The notes: a model not told the origin generated them from the letters alone. 64,000 nucleotides of DNA from Ophioderma brevispina (GCA_023653785.1 JAMKCH010005428.1:46297-110296); one strand, 5' to 3'. Counted from the stretch's first letter, positions 12,752 to 24,380 are shown. A program made the numbers and translations.

Positions 12752-12794
12752 TAGAGGAAACCGGAGTACCCGGAGAAAACCTGCGAGGCCGAGA
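12752..12794 (+). repeat. Conserved dispersed repeat core
   Basis: The string GAGGAAACCGGAGTACCCGG and the purine-rich bases after it belong to a short motif that I know as widely repeated in metazoan genomes. It is GC-rich against an AT-rich background. I cannot name the family, and a SINE core is only one option. Confidence 0.45.
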
Positions 12795-13916
12795 ATGTGC
12801 TGGAAGAAACATAAATCCAATTATCTTCTTTGAAGCAAAACTTGACTTGTTCTGGAGTTCTGGAGTCATAATTCATCGTTTTGTGGTCCTAATATGGGAA
12901 TTTTATATGCGTAGATTTGTTGTTTCTATCCTACGGCTTCATTTTTGTGATATCTATGGATCATTATCTTATGGGTTTATTAAAGAATATCTAACTTACA
13001 CATAGTATTCAAGCATGAAAACACATAATAATTAGGTGTAGTATATTTTGTTATTGTTATTATTTTCAATTTTCATTGTGAATCTGTTGTGACTCAATCC
13101 TGAGGATCATTGTTCCTTCTTGAAACGGGAAGTTTTATATGTCGAACTGCGATATTGATAACGTCTTCACATCAATCTACTCCCACTTTAAAGTAGCGTA
13201 TGACATTTTACATTACTGAGAAAAAGAAGTCGATTCATTAACGTCACCTAAAACATTCATTAGTGCTTTGGGAATAATCCTTGTAATATAACCAATCATC
13301 CTAGATTTGAGCACTACTAAGGCGTTAATAATTAGTAATAGTAATAACTCTCCACGTTTGATACTACATGTATATTAGCCAATCATTAGCTAGCTCTGAA
13401 CTAAACTCGAGTAGCAAGTTCAAGTAACATATCAAACGATAAAACGTATGTTACATTTAATGCACTTAAACACTTACTTAACGATTCATAAGTTATAAAC
13501 ATGAAGATGACAGCGCTTGTTTTACTTCATCAGGTATCTTTAATGGAATGAGGTTGCATTGCAGAATCACGTTATCTTCGTGACAGTTTATAGACCAATC
13601 AAATTACATGGAATTTGAGCGTGTACCCTAGGTGTTATGGAATATTAATCATTCTACTTAAGGACATGCAGAGATTAAACTTAATCTTGTTTTATCTATT
13701 TTACTTAACACTGCTGTGATCGTGATTGTAAACCTGTCCCTAGATTAATTTTTAAAGATTCATATCATATGTTCATCTTTTTTCATTTCTTGATAATATT
13801 TGGTTACTCTACTAAACAGTAACAATTGGAATTATATTCAAATCTCAAATTTTGTATGAACTTCTGAGTTATATGAGCTTTTCTGAATGGATTCTTTCTA
13901 CATCTATGAACATCTT
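12795..13916. other. No gene recognised
   Basis: AT-rich, no structured repeat or coding pattern seen. Confidence 0.4.
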
Positions 13917-14498
13917 TTAACCCTAAAAGAGCCGGGCTTTTTGGACCCATCTCACCGCCGGGGGGGCGGATTCCGCCCCCTAGTATCTCGGAAACGGATT
14001 GATGAACTATCATATGTGTGGTACCAATGGATAGCTATGATCATCCCGAGTCCATTTATACCAAAAAAAATACCATCATGCCTTGTATGACGTCACAGTG
14101 ATGTCAAACATGACGTCATGCAAAAATGCGAAAAATAATAAAAAAAACGCAAAATTCATGGTTTTTCGCCATTTTTTCAAGCAAAAGTTGGATTTTTTGG
14201 CCATGATGTGTGTCAAAGTATGCGCACAAATGCTCTTACTACAAATAAATCAAATAAATAAGATAAAACATAGTGTAACTGTATCCTTAGCACAAAAACT
14301 GGATTTCTGCTAATCCGTGTAATTTCAATGGGAAATAGCTTTTCTTCGCACGCAGTGCGCGATTACGTAACGCCGCTTCATAACCGTAGGTTCGATTTTG
14401 TTCAAAATGGCCTTAAATCGAGCGCAAGGTTTCAAAGAAAAATTAATGCAGTTTTGGCGTAAAAAAATAACAAATAGGTGAGATACGACAAAATATAT

Positions 14499-14777
14499 AC
14501 CACTTGGGCCAAAGAAACTAAAGGTATAAGGCATGCCGTATCATTGTGGGATTAAACCGTTTTCAAACAAAAGATTATTGTACAGCTCAGAGTGAATGTA
14601 TTATCATGCATTGAACTATTCAATATATTATTTTTCAAATAGTGAAAGCACCAGAAATGTTGCTGTGGGGAAATGGGGTCTCGCTCAGGGGGACGATAAT
14701 CATGAAATTCATCTAAATTTTGGGAATTTGACTGCTGAAACTAATGGAACAGCCACAAGTCTCTGTGAGGTGGGGGC
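14499..14777 (+). repeat. Segment copy A (inside the piggyBac-like element)
   Basis: Matches 15389-15667 with only a few differences (for example ATCATGC against ATCATAC, and one extra A). The match starts at TACCACTTGGGCC and stops at GTGAGGTGGGGGC, where copy A runs straight into about 20 T. Confidence 0.9.
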
Positions 14778-14778
14778 T

Positions 14779-14797
14779 TTTTTTTTTTTTTTTTTTT
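14779..14797. repeat. Poly-T run
   Basis: About 20 T, then AA and a C run. It marks the sharp end of segment copy A. Confidence 0.95.
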
Positions 14798-15388
14798 AAC
14801 CCCCCCCCCCCCGGGCCCTTTAGGGTTAAGGTCTCCTTCGAAATTGAACATTGGTGTTTTTAGAAATGAAAAGAAGGCGGCGTTTGTATGTTTGTGTGTT
14901 TAATGTAAAAATGGGTATGGGTATGAGTGTGGTCTTATTTAGAGTTTTGGTTTCTACTTGCTTTGTTAGGAAAACTTAACGCCTGTTGTGTCACGTATTG
15001 TATCAAAACATTAATACAATTTTGTTATAAGTTATTATAAACCACATACACCAAAGTAATTCATTTCTGAAAGGAAAATTGAAGTGAAATCTTGTTGTTT
15101 TGTTATTGTTAAAGCAATGATACAAACAGCCAATTGAACTATTATCGTACGTGAAGGCATTCCTACATCAAAGAATAAGTTCTATTTTAACCAGACTGAA
15201 TACAGACTGTCCAAAAATAAACTATACAATCAAACTAAAAATTGTAAAAAATATAAACTGTGCATTTCTGTGAGATATTTTGATTTTGTTTGTTAGACCA
15301 GTTCCTATAGCTAAATTCTCGTTTTTATACCATCCAATTTGATGCACCCTAACCGGAGATATTGTCAATTGAACACAAACGATAAAAT

Positions 15389-15667
15389 ACCACTTGGGCC
15401 AAAGAAACTAAAGGTATAAGGCATGCCGTATCATTGTGGGATTAAAACCGTTTTCAAACAAAACATTATTGTACAGCTCAGAGTGAATGTATTATCATAC
15501 ATTGAACTATTCAATATATTATTTTTCAAATAGTGAAAGCACCAGAAATGTTGCTGTGGGGAAATGGGGTCTCGCTCAGGGGGACGATAATCATGAAATT
15601 CATCTAAATTTTGGGAATTTGACTGCTGAAACTAATGGAACAGCCACAAGTCTCTGTGAGGTGGGGG
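15389..15667 (+). repeat. Segment copy B (outside the element), possible exon-like sequence
   Basis: Here the match to copy A continues into unique sequence. A frame through the segment (NVAVGKWGLAQGDD...) stays open for 67 codons in both copies. TTATTTTTCAAATAG at about 15517-15531 could serve as a splice acceptor, and AATAAA occurs at 15987-15992 downstream. The protein is not one I recognise, so a terminal exon is only a possibility. Confidence 0.5.
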
Positions 15668-16670
15668 CGAATGTGCGGACAACGCTCTAATGTGGAGAGC
15701 CAAGATGTCAGGGATACACATAATGAAGATATCAGTGTTGAACAAAGAACAATAATGGAAAGGATGGTTGGTGTTCAAAGGCTTCAGTTTACTTTCAACG
15801 AGAGTGTTTTTATGGTTCTATATACCTTCTGCTGAAACCTGGAGCAAGGCTAAGACAACAACATTGTTTGGAATTTAATTTCCCAATCCTACATGTATTC
15901 TTTTGGCAATTGGGACATTATAAAGTTATAATTTATATTTCATTACAAGAATCAGTACTTTAAACCTTTTTTTTTTTTTAATTTTCAATAAAGAATGTCT
16001 TGAAGTTGATTTTCAACGGCCACTCTGTTGATATCAGGATAGCCGAAACTGGACCAACAGGTTTTTCAAGTGTCTCTGATAATTGAGCCCTCCCCAGAAC
16101 CCCCCCAAATTATCACCAACTAAAATCTCATCGAAAGCGGAACTTCCTAAAAAAGAATCAGTTAACATCCAGTTGAGATGAACATTAAATTTTGGCCGAA
16201 ATTAAATCTTTGATGTATAGTTTTTTTGGGGGGACAGTTTGTATGTTAATATCATAACTCCCAATCAGGCATTAATTTAAAAAAAAAATCGCAAATGGCC
16301 CATTGTCGTTCTCCATATTGACGAGTGTGCGTCATATCACAAATAATATAACGTTCTCGCCTTTACTATTTCATGCGTCCGAAATGTCCGCATACCGGCC
16401 GGTGATGGGACCCCTATCTTTAACAACTCCATTGTTTTTGCTGAAGTCTTGTGTATCCACTAGTCACTGATAATGGTGAATCAAATTGACGTGACATTTA
16501 TTTCTTTTTTCACGAAAATGTGCCGTTTTATTTGTGGGAAACAGACGGTTATATAGGATTGTGAATATTTCTTATGAATTTACAACTTGGTTTTCCCTAG
16601 GCCCCCCGATTGAGACCACAAAACAACAGCAAAATGACAAGCCTAGCCCCATATAGCCCCCCTAAGGGCA
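15668..16670. other. No gene recognised
   Basis: Apart from the possible continuation of the exon-like segment up to the AATAAA at 15987, nothing identifiable. Confidence 0.35.
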
Positions 16671-16962
16671 TGAGTTATTTCGCCCAGTTTATGCTGCTGT
16701 TTTGAAGCTCACAAAGATTGCAACTTGACCCAAGAAAAAACACAGACTAAAGTAAAACAGAAGGAAGTCCTAGTTTTAAATCGACACAAGTTTTTAATAG
16801 TCACATAATCATACAAATGAGATGAAACAACAAATCCTGGAAAGCCTGGTTCTTTCACTTTAATGTGATGTACAAAAAGACTTACTTATGTTGAGATATA
16901 ATCTATTGAAAAAAAAATCGGTTTTTGATTGTAACCATTTTTTGCGACATCAGGCTTGTAGT
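16671..16962. mobile_element. Deletion copy of the 26.4 kb mariner-type element
   Basis: CTCACAAAGATTGCAACTTGAC, an AAACACAGA-TAAAGT stretch, the CGACACAAGTTTT-AATAGTCA stretch and then GAGATGAAACAA...CCTGGAAAGCCTGGT all recur at 26626-26740 and 27341-27375. Here the two parts are joined without the intervening 600 bases. The right end (near GACATCAGGCTTGTA) is a worn form of GACAGGCTGTA. The left terminus is missing. Confidence 0.75.
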
Positions 16963-17296
16963 GAGTTTAGAATAAAAAATATTATTACACAGGGTCAAAT
17001 GAAGAGTGTAGAATAAGGTTGAAGGTTTTTTGTAACTATTTTAATGTTATTACGGTTATTTCGGCCAAAATATGCATAACTTTGGTAAACACATGAAAAT
17101 TTGAGTGAAATGTACCAACTGTTTTCACTTTTAAAACTATACGGAAGACATAACTTTTTTTTATCAGAGTGGGTTAGTTTGGGTAGCAAATGGTCATATG
17201 CTGATCGTCCTTTCTTTCTTTTTTAATAATTGAAATGTTTAAAATCATTAGGTTTATATTTAGTTTTATATTGTATTTTCATTAATTTATAGATTA

Positions 17297-17585
17297 ACAC
17301 TTAAGTGCCCAGGGGGGGAGGGGGGTCCATAGTACCCAACATTTGATTTTTTTGCGATTTCTCGGTTTTACGCAATCAAATTTTATCAAGGAGTTTTTTG
17401 CTACTTGTCCTGATTTTGAATACGCTTCTCTGATACTAAAAAAAATTTAAATCCCCCACGGCTTCATTAGATAATTAGGTTTGGTCCCTATACCCCCACT
17501 TAGGCACTAACGGAAGTTAAAAAAAATCAAGATATATTACTAATTAAAAAAATTAAAGTAATTAAATCGTGGGATTTAATTGCTT
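17297..17585. mobile_element. ACACTTAAGTGCC repeat, copy 1
   Basis: Begins ACACTTAAGTGCCCAGGGGG. An internal end-like site, GGCACTAACGGAAGTTAA, lies at 17502-17519. The whole stretch matches the reverse complement of about 53850-54152, including the GGGTACTATGGACC and GCTTCATTAGA pieces. No coding capacity. Probably a small non-autonomous DNA element, class unknown. Confidence 0.7.
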
Positions 17586-17621
17586 AGATATCTACCCTCC
17601 CACCACCAACCCCCCACATCC

Positions 17622-17646
17622 ACCCACACACACACACACACACACA
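17622..17646. repeat. (CA)n microsatellite
   Basis: About 12 CA units directly visible. Confidence 0.95.
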
Positions 17647-19147
17647 ACACAATTCCCTATATTCTGACCCAAACACGATAGAAAGAGCGATCCCTAACGA
17701 CACTTTGTATCCTTTTATTTTAGACCACAAATCAGGACATTTTTCAACGCGTCTTCGAACAACTCTGAAGGTATAAGTCAATGTAAAGTTTTCCTGTCAA
17801 ACGTTAAAAGGGCCACGTTGCTCGCTAGACGTTTGTCTTGAAATCCACAAACTTTCGTGTGATACAATTAACTTTTGTCAGGCAAACATTAAACATCGTA
17901 TGAAAGATCCTTGTTGCATTTTAGACAAACTCAATGCTCCATTACTAAAAACAAGTTTATCAAACCCGCGAGCGAAGAGCTAGAGCTGAGATCTGGATTT
18001 TTACAGATAATAACAATGCCGACACGTTCGCCTTAAATGAACTTCGATCGTAGATGATGAATCAACCCTAAGTACTAACAACAAAATATGAAGATGTCAT
18101 TAAAATATTGCCATATGAAAATACTGCGGCTTACAATGTCCAATGTACAAGTGATCCTCAGTAATCTCCAGGCATTAAATTACAAGATCCAGTCCAAAGT
18201 CTTAGACTTATTGCAGTGTCAAAATGGTTAGTCCTCTGTAATAATAAAATAATGGCTTGTTTGTAAAAGCCGCACGAAAGTACAAATTAAAGCGCTTCAT
18301 TCAGTCAATTTTAATTTGGAAGTTCCGTTTCTATAAATACAGATTGTTCCAAAATATGTAGGCCATTTTGTATCACGAAATATATTGATTGCGTTCTTTC
18401 TAGTAATCAGATCGGTTATACCGTTTGCTTTCTTACGAATGTTAGTTCAAGAACATCAGACTAATGAAATTGAAATAAACACTTATTGTAAGACGTAGTG
18501 CCTTCATAGTTTGACAAAGTAAGGAATGCTTTATTTGCTAAGTATTTTGTGGGGACGTAAAAAAACAAAGCGGTTGTGGAAACGATTACTAGTGCCGTTT
18601 TCGATTTTCATTATCCTTTGAATTCTTACCTGTGTTTGAATTGAGGGTTAGAATGGGAAACAAAAACTGGGCTTTGAATAAATTAGATTTTTAGTCAACA
18701 TCAGGCCAATATTATATCTTGAAAAACAAATGAAAGAAATGTACATTTTTAAGATATTGAATTGCAAAATTTGTCACTCGGGCATTTTATGTATTGAACA
18801 TTAAGCGATTTTGAACAGTAGCTCCAAATCATTCATGCGTCTATCTACTGTGGTGATTTGTTTTTGTCTGTTTTGTTTGGTGGGGTGTGTTTCTTTTAGT
18901 AATAACGAAACGAAATGCTGTTTTATGGTTGTTAAAAATAATCTAATCTTTAGTTTATCACGTATACCAACAAAGTCGGCGCTATTAACCAAATAAAGAT
19001 GTCAAATGTGCAAAACAAGTTTTCCATCTTTACCCTCTACAAAAAGTTTCTGTCGCATTTTTTTGTTATAGCCTTATGAACAAGGGTCATGTAGTATATG
19101 GAAAATGTTAGGTAAAAGGAAAGACAATATTGTGGTACATTCTTCCA
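17647..19147. other. No gene recognised
   Basis: About 1.5 kb with no long frame or repeat ends that I can place. Confidence 0.4.
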
Positions 19148-19740
19148 TCACGTCAATAACCGAAATGCGCGTTTTTTGGGTATTGTTATGACGTCTCGTA
19201 GGCGACAAAGGTTGGCATTTCCAACCGTATCTATACAATCATCAATCCATGGAATCGGATATGAGTCGGTTTTGGAACACAAGTTGACTTTTCGAAAATC
19301 TCTGACAAAACGAAATGAACCACAGGTTTGGGGGAACCAGAAATACATGGGGGAAACTCCATGAACTAATGCTTTGCTCTACTATTCAATTTTAACATGG
19401 ATTGCACCTCATTCTGATAGTTGCAATTGATTGGGAATTCACCCTAATAAGGATGTTGCTTTTACAGGGCTCGGAGTAACCTACGTTCAATGTCCAGGGG
19501 TTATGGACATGTGTCTATGGTACATCAGGAAATATGCTTTGCCCAACTCAGAATTAATCTTTCAATTAACCTGGTTGACTTTTGGGAGGTGATCTAATTT
19601 TGTCTTCTAAATTTGCAAGTATGTCAGAATTTTGGCAATTTGACACCATAATCATTCTGTGTTTACAGTGCTGTTTTGTAAAATTCTAACTCTGTGATGT
19701 CACCCATTTGGACACACATCAATTCTAGATGACAGTACAC
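19148..19740 (-). pseudogene. Reverse transcriptase of the Gmr1-like element, N-terminal half
   Basis: From 19740 downwards on the minus strand, short pieces match the linker and start of a gypsy RT: a FPDVP motif, then a VLVP-like piece, then GSFRFVRDFRKVN and SKTDSYPIPWIDDCIDTVGN. In the family the corresponding pattern is PDGSxRFCxDYRKVNxxTKxDSxPLPRIDDCID. The frame breaks at least twice before GSFRF. The similarity fades at 19148, before the YxDD active site, so the catalytic part is missing. Confidence 0.8.
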
Positions 19741-19769
19741 ATGCAGGCTTTAAGGCTTTATGTCATTCA

Positions 19770-20995
19770 TCTCTTTCATTATAATTTTTGAGCATATTTA
19801 TGTGGATATAATTGTCGACTTTTACGTCTACCTGGTGTTTTGACTAACATAGTCAATGTCTCCACTTGTTCTCAATCTCAGATGGTCCAGAATATTGGCT
19901 TGCAAAGATGCCCTTGTATTGGAAACAGTGCCAAAACTGGTCACATGGTATAAAATACTCTGTTCCTGGCATATTGTCTACCATGTTCATTTTGGCCTGC
20001 TCTGTTTGAGATTTGTTTGCAATCAGTGGCTCTTTGGAGCCTGTGTCTGAAATTGAGACACATAGTCTAAGCAAAATTAAAATCAGGATTTTCACACAAC
20101 CACTTTTCTTTCAGTTAGTTTAATGGTCCCCTAACTCTTGTGACCAAAACACCAACTCAAATGGACTGAAATCTAATGACTCTTGTACAGCCTCCCTGGT
20201 ACAAATAAACAGGAGATGAACTCCTAATCCAATCCCTCTCAAATTCAAAAACAATAGGTTTTGATCATTGTCTTCAATATTTGGGGTACCTTTCTAGGGC
20301 CCCCTTGGGATTCTGGGTGGTATGCTGAAGAACTTGTACTGGGAAATTCCCAACGGTCCATAACTGGTTGGAACAACATGACATGAAATTTGATCCTGAA
20401 TCAGAACTGAATTGATTTTGGAAGCCTACTAGGTGAAAAACTTTGTTAGCTAGAGCTTTCACTATATTCTGTGCCCTAATATTTCCTAAGGGTATAGCCT
20501 AGGGCATCTTGTGGAAGGACACATGATGGTCAGTAACTACTGATTTCCGGACTTGGTCTTTGGAAGTGCCCTACGCAATCTATTAACAGCCCTACTAAAT
20601 GGCTCATTCAAATGCCGGTATTGGTTGCAAATGAGCAGTAGGAAGAATTTTATGATAGGCTTGCCCACATTGACATGTGTGCCAGTCTTACAATACTCAG
20701 ACACATCTTCTGAGTGTAGGTCACCAAAAATGACTCCTATTCTGTCATGTGTGTTATACACCTAAATGTCATCCATTCCTGCCATGGGACTATCATGGGC
20801 TATTTTGCCTATAATTCCCTAGGATACCTTGGCACACAATTATGCACGGACCTTCCATTCCTCATATACAAGTGCATCGGGTGGCCGCTATTTCTTCATG
20901 AGGACACCAGTTTGTTTGTAGAAACATACATGAATTTGCTAGGTCTTCCTGTTGCGGGACAAATTGCCCTCCTCTCCCTAATTCCTAAGTGCTGG
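19770..20995 (-). pseudogene. Integrase of the Gmr1-like element
   Basis: At 20990-20840, GVLMKK then RPPDA and EEWKV precede the zinc-binding region, whose end is seen at about 20690-20675 as SEYCKTG (family: EYCxxCxxC). Then come VGKP, EPFSR and LPKTKSGNQ at 20655-20537. The catalytic core follows with AIPLGNIRAQNIVKAL, LVGF, SDSGSNFMS (family SDxGSNFMS) and KGALER (family SQGALERFH) down to 20274. The C-terminal part ends in SGPSEIENK and TPGRRKSRQLYPHK at 20000-19790, matching the family GPYEIExK...TPGRRKxxxxCHxNML. Frameshifts and lost residues, including zinc ligands, make it inactive. Confidence 0.85.
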
Positions 20996-21299
20996 GTCGT
21001 TGTGCTGCTTATTTACCCAGCTTGTCATGCTTAAAGGGTCTCCTTACAGTCCCTAACTCTATCATGCTCAGCGCTGGATTTTCATTGTTACCAGAGGTCA
21101 CTTTGATTGGGCTCAGGGCTGGATTTTCACTAACAAGGGAATTAGTCTCACCTGAAGAGGGAAGATGGACCTCCAAATTCCCTAATTTGGAGAGAAAAGT
21201 ATCTCTAGAATTTTGGACCAATTCATCCTCGACGCTCTTCATATGTGTCATGAGTATTTGACTCATCATCTTGATCACTATTTTATGGAGGATTTTCTA

Positions 21300-21580
21300 T
21301 TAATTGACCTAGTTACTGCCCAACATGCTGGGAAAATGTCTCTTTCCTCATCAATTTAATCCAATGTACAGGGCACCTGGGAAACTATGGGATCTGGGCG
21401 TATTTCCCCCATGACCAAATCATTCCCTACAAACGGATACCCCTTTAACTGGTGAGTTCTTGTCTAACACAAATGTGCACAAGTTCCAGGCAAACCAAGT
21501 CTGATTTCAAATCATTTGTGAAGAGGGACACTAATACAATTCATACTATCCCCTGAATCACTGCACTAGGTCTGTGGACT
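21300..21580 (-). pseudogene. Retroviral-type aspartic protease remnant of the Gmr1-like element
   Basis: The minus strand gives CSDSGDSMN at about 21570-21540. This fits the D-(S/T)-G active site of retrotransposon proteases (family L-x-DTGA). It is followed by GYPFVGNDLVMGEI at about 21445-21400, matching the LLGNDLAG block downstream of the active site in this group, and then FPACWAVTR at about 21345-21319. Stops interrupt the frame. Confidence 0.65.
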
Positions 21581-21589
21581 TCTCAATAT

Positions 21590-22990
21590 CAAATGGAAGT
21601 TGAATCTTCCAATATCAGACTGCGCGCAGAACGTGTCCCGCATGATGATAATGGGGTTTGGATCTAAACTATCATCACCTGAAAGTGACACAAATCCCTC
21701 AAAACAAAAGGCTTAAAGTCCATCCCTTACTTTTTCGGTGTCCAATTCATTTGTGGAATTTCTTGTATTTTTTTTTGAACCCAGAAGAGAAGAAGAATTT
21801 TGAATCTCAATGTAACTGCAAAACCTATTGGCTCACTAAGACTCACTTTTTGCTCTCTCCATTTTGGGTGGATAGCCATGTATCTCCAAACCGTGACCTG
21901 TAGTCCTGGCTTCTTACCGTGATTGCATGTAACTGTGATTTGGGTCCATCCCATGTTTTTGATTGCACCATTTTTTCTTTACTCCCTTTTCATGGGAACC
22001 TGACTGGATTTCCCCTCCTGGAGTGCCTACAATGAGGACGCTGTGTTAGAAACCCGACTTATTGTTGTACTTGTTGTACCTAGTTAATTCTTGGCTAGGC
22101 CTACTAGTATGGACTTAATTGTGGGTCAACGCAAATCGTCGCCCTTTACGGCTGCTTCCGCAAACTGTCAATTGTTTTCATCCAGATGTGTTTTGATATC
22201 GGGATGTAGACACTGTTTGGACTCTTCAACTAACATTCAACTCCCTAAGTTGACCAAAATTTTGCCCGACTTTCTTTATGAGAGAAGCCAGCGATCAAAC
22301 ATTTGTTCTTACACGGCGAATTCAAACATGGGTCTGGGCATCCATCTTTTTTCTGACAAGACCAGAATTTTTGTCTATATGCCTCTGCCCAATTCATATG
22401 CCTTTGAGGCGCTGCCTGCTTACCGCGTCAATAATCACTACAATCTGTCTAATGACATGGCGAATAATTTCTCGGGCTTTACAAATGAACACTGACTGTA
22501 GCAACAAGGTCCAAGACCCTTGGGGCCATTTCAAGCTATTTGCAATTTTCCAATGTGCAAGGAAGTAATTGTCTTACTTCTTGTCATGAAATTTGGAACG
22601 GGCGAATATTTCGCCGCATCAAAAACCAGAGGGCTGGTGAGTATGTGAGCTAGCCTGTTTTCAATTTTTCTACTCTAAACTGAGCTTCAATCTCTTTATG
22701 TTTCATCTCCATTTTGCAATGTTTCCTTTTCCAATTCTTTGTCTTTTTCTTTTTCAATTTGCAATTCAATCTCTCTTTTTCTTGTGTCAGTTTGCAATTT
22801 TTATTCTTAATTCCTTTTCTTTTTGTGAATTGCAATTTTTCTTTCTCTAATTCAATTTCCCTTTCTTTCGTTCAGTCTGAATTTGCATTTCTATTTTTTT
22901 GCTTCTGTTTCTATTTCCATTTTCTTCAATTCTAGTTCCGTTTGAGAATTTCAAGCTCTTTCAACTTGAAGGCATCACCAGTGGCCCTGT
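21590..22990 (-). pseudogene. Gag remnant: coiled coil plus SCAN-like capsid
   Basis: At 22835-22650 the minus strand codes a Lys/Glu-rich helix with heptad-like spacing. At about 22560-22470 it gives SLKWPQGSWTLLLQSVF and KAREI, the pattern W-x-x-LLQ-x-x-L-x-GKAxE of SCAN-like gag domains. A WCNQKHGMDPNHSY stretch at about 21970-21930 may be a worn zinc knuckle. Stops and shifts throughout. In the related elements, the coiled coil before the SCAN-like domain is usual. Confidence 0.65.
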
Positions 22991-23799
22991 TCCAGAACCT
23001 CTTCTATCTTTTCCAAATATAAGGATACAACAAACATAATCCTGGAACTAAACTTTTCAATCAATTCTTTTTGATATCTTTTTTTCTTTTCTGTTGTCGC
23101 ATGGATGTTTTGCCTCAAGTCCTAAATGTTGGCGAATTCATTACTCAGGCTTTCTCAGCTCATCAAACGTCTCCCAAGTTATTTGCCCTATGAACCTGCT
23201 GGATACAAACTCCATGGTGATTGTATTATTACAAACACAAATTGCTAACGGAAACCACACTACAATGGTAGTACATGTAATACACATACATTTGTATGCT
23301 AAAATGTGCACAATGTTTACAATATTATAACACTTTTTGGTTGTGTAAATTTGGTACCATAAGGCTCAAATTTATCTCAATTCCAATGTAGGAAGGCATG
23401 TCTTCGTAGGAGTCAAAGGTCAGATATACCTTTCAAAAACAAACAAATGAGCCTTGTGCAAAGTGATCTTAAATTTATATAATAATAAAACAGATTTTAA
23501 TGATTTGTATTGGTTCAAGAATTGGTATGTCCAAAACCATTACATAAATCCAATTTACACAATTTATGTAACTGATACTTAATGTTCAAAAGAGGGCGTT
23601 GCAGTTCAACGATGTATGTCCTCACAGTGAAGACTCCTAAAGGACAGCATGCAAAGTCAAGCTTATGAATCCTCAGGTAATATTCCATTCGAACTTCTCA
23701 GTCCTGAAGAAAAGTTTGTCTAACAGTTCAAGACGACAAGGCTAAATTAAGTCCCTCGACGATTAATAAATCCACAGTATCTCAGTCACAAGATAATCC

Positions 23800-24320
23800 C
23801 CACGATTTCTATCTGTCCACAATTTGGAATCCTACTTTATTCCAGCACTTCGGCTTCAAAGACGACAGTTAGTAGAATATTACAGCAACTTGCTCACATG
23901 GAATTATATAGCATGCACTAAGTACTTTACAGGTCGCTCCTTAATGCAGAGTAGAACTAGCTATTTCTTCTAGGCTTACTTGTTAGTAGTGGATGCTGGC
24001 AGAGAGTCCTCCCAAAAACTACCCACAGATAGATTCCCCTTCTAACAAGAATCATGACATCATTCTTCATGCATAACATAACCTTACACTAGCGCTGACC
24101 AATCGAATCAATCACCCGAATACATCACTTCATATATATAACTTTGTGGGGGAATTCCCTAGGTTCTGCAATGTTTTGATCTTTAAAGCAAAACAAGCTG
24201 ACTCAGAGTTACTAAGTTTTACATCTTGGGAAATGCCCCACTTCCCTTATTGTGCAATCTAAACAGGTGCACTGAGCAAAAACAAACTAGGGAAATACCC
24301 TGCTCTCTTTTTATCGTAAA
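23800..24320 (-). promoter_or_regulatory. Candidate 5' LTR or leader of the Gmr1-like element
   Basis: On the minus strand a TATATATA box (24133-24140) lies about 300 bases upstream of AATAAA (23837-23842), the spacing expected of U3-R in an LTR upstream of gag. No second LTR is available for comparison, and I found no convincing primer-binding site, so this is weak. Confidence 0.25.
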
Positions 24321-24380
24321 CAAAGTTGCTTTCCCGTTGAGAAATCTTTTCTCAGAATAAATAAATTGAGAAAATAATAT

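Larger units (their letters stand above)
13917..14829. mobile_element. piggyBac-like non-autonomous element (TTAA-CCCTAAA ends)
   Basis: The left end reads TTAACCCTAAAAGAGCC and the right end, reverse-complemented, TTAACCCTAAAGGGCCC. TTAA duplication followed by CCC is the mark of piggyBac elements. A subterminal palindrome GGGGGCGGATTCCGCCCCC lies at about 13964-13981, and a poly-C run at about 14801-14812. The body is about 0.9 kb, with no transposase frame. A 279 bp segment (14499-14777) is a near-identical copy of sequence at 15389-15667 outside the element. Confidence 0.7.
19148..22990 (-). mobile_element. Gmr1-like LTR retrotransposon (Ty3/gypsy type, integrase before RT), broken
   Basis: Reading the minus strand from high to low coordinates, recognisable blocks come in the order gag (coiled coil and SCAN-like capsid), protease, integrase, then reverse transcriptase. 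All sequence motifs are of Ty3/gypsy kind, yet integrase precedes RT as in Ty1/copia. That arrangement is established for Gmr1-like elements of deuterostomes. RNase H and the 3' LTR are absent below 19148, so the 3' end is truncated. Many stops and frameshifts make every gene non-functional. The integrase C-terminus and RT are joined by a short linker in the expected register, so a chance join of two fragments is unlikely. Confidence 0.8.
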
